Positions 30,968 to 30,974 of a DNA stretch of 30,974 nt are shown here, one piece after another. Origin of the DNA: Chloroflexota bacterium (GTDB lineage: Bacteria; Chloroflexota; FW602-bin22; JACPRP01); the NCBI GenBank assembly GCA_016210495.1, contig JACQUC010000260.1, forward strand, positions 1 to 30,974. Reading direction: 5' to 3'. Numbering within the stretch: the first letter of the stretch is position 1; the number at the start of each line of letters is the position of its first letter. The notes beneath the pieces are model-generated. The model searched no databases. It saw only the letters and a program-made list of their open reading frames with translations, and was not told the DNA's origin. The position numbers were made by a program, and so were the translations under genes.

Positions 30968-30974
30968 CTTAAAC

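Overview
The window is high-GC bacterial DNA with ordinary bacterial signals: GGAGG-type ribosome binding sites, TTGACA/TATAAT-like promoters, and many GTG and TTG starts. Several abundant short hairpin repeats are scattered between genes. Together with the gene set (DUF2723 membrane protein, membrane-anchored DUF151 protein, split YbhF-type ABC ATPases, untargeted molybdopterin oxidoreductases with an NrfD anchor) this suggests an environmental Chloroflexota-like bacterium. That assignment is inference from memory of such genomes, not a search result.

Left part (1-12.8 kb). A hydantoinase/oxoprolinase A-type gene runs off the left edge on the minus strand. An accessory stretch follows: a single-chain restriction-modification enzyme (Type IIG layout), a NUDT22-like Nudix hydrolase, a complete 2.37-kb insertion sequence with a 15-bp target duplication and a 401-bp MITE nested in it, a DUF151 bifunctional-nuclease protein, a CCA-adding enzyme, a VapBC toxin-antitoxin pair, a DUF4172-Fic protein, and an unrecognised protein. 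The DUF151 and CCA genes are probably the housekeeping members of this stretch.

Middle (12.9-20.5 kb). A plus-strand efflux operon encodes a TetR regulator with a palindromic operator, an unusually long membrane-fusion protein built on an iterated coiled coil, one ABC-2 permease, and two separate ATPases of equal predicted length. The ATPases look like the two halves of E. coli YbhF carried as separate genes. It converges on and overlaps a minus-strand DUF2723 glycosyltransferase-like membrane protein.

Right part (20.6-30.7 kb). Two nearly identical DUF1989 (urea-carboxylase-associated) proteins come first. Then two paralogous molybdopterin oxidoreductase A subunits flank one shared four-cluster ferredoxin subunit and one NrfD-like membrane anchor (order A1-B-C-A2). 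A membrane-bound GAF histidine kinase closes the run. No urea/guanidine carboxylase is present in the window and neither A subunit has a Tat signal. This 'twin DUF1989 plus two-headed Mo enzyme' cluster is the best candidate here for an undescribed redox system; its substrate cannot be read from the sequence.

No rRNA, tRNA or CRISPR array was recognised. Promoter calls come from reading -35/-10 boxes by eye, and functional statements come from motif recognition, not database searches.
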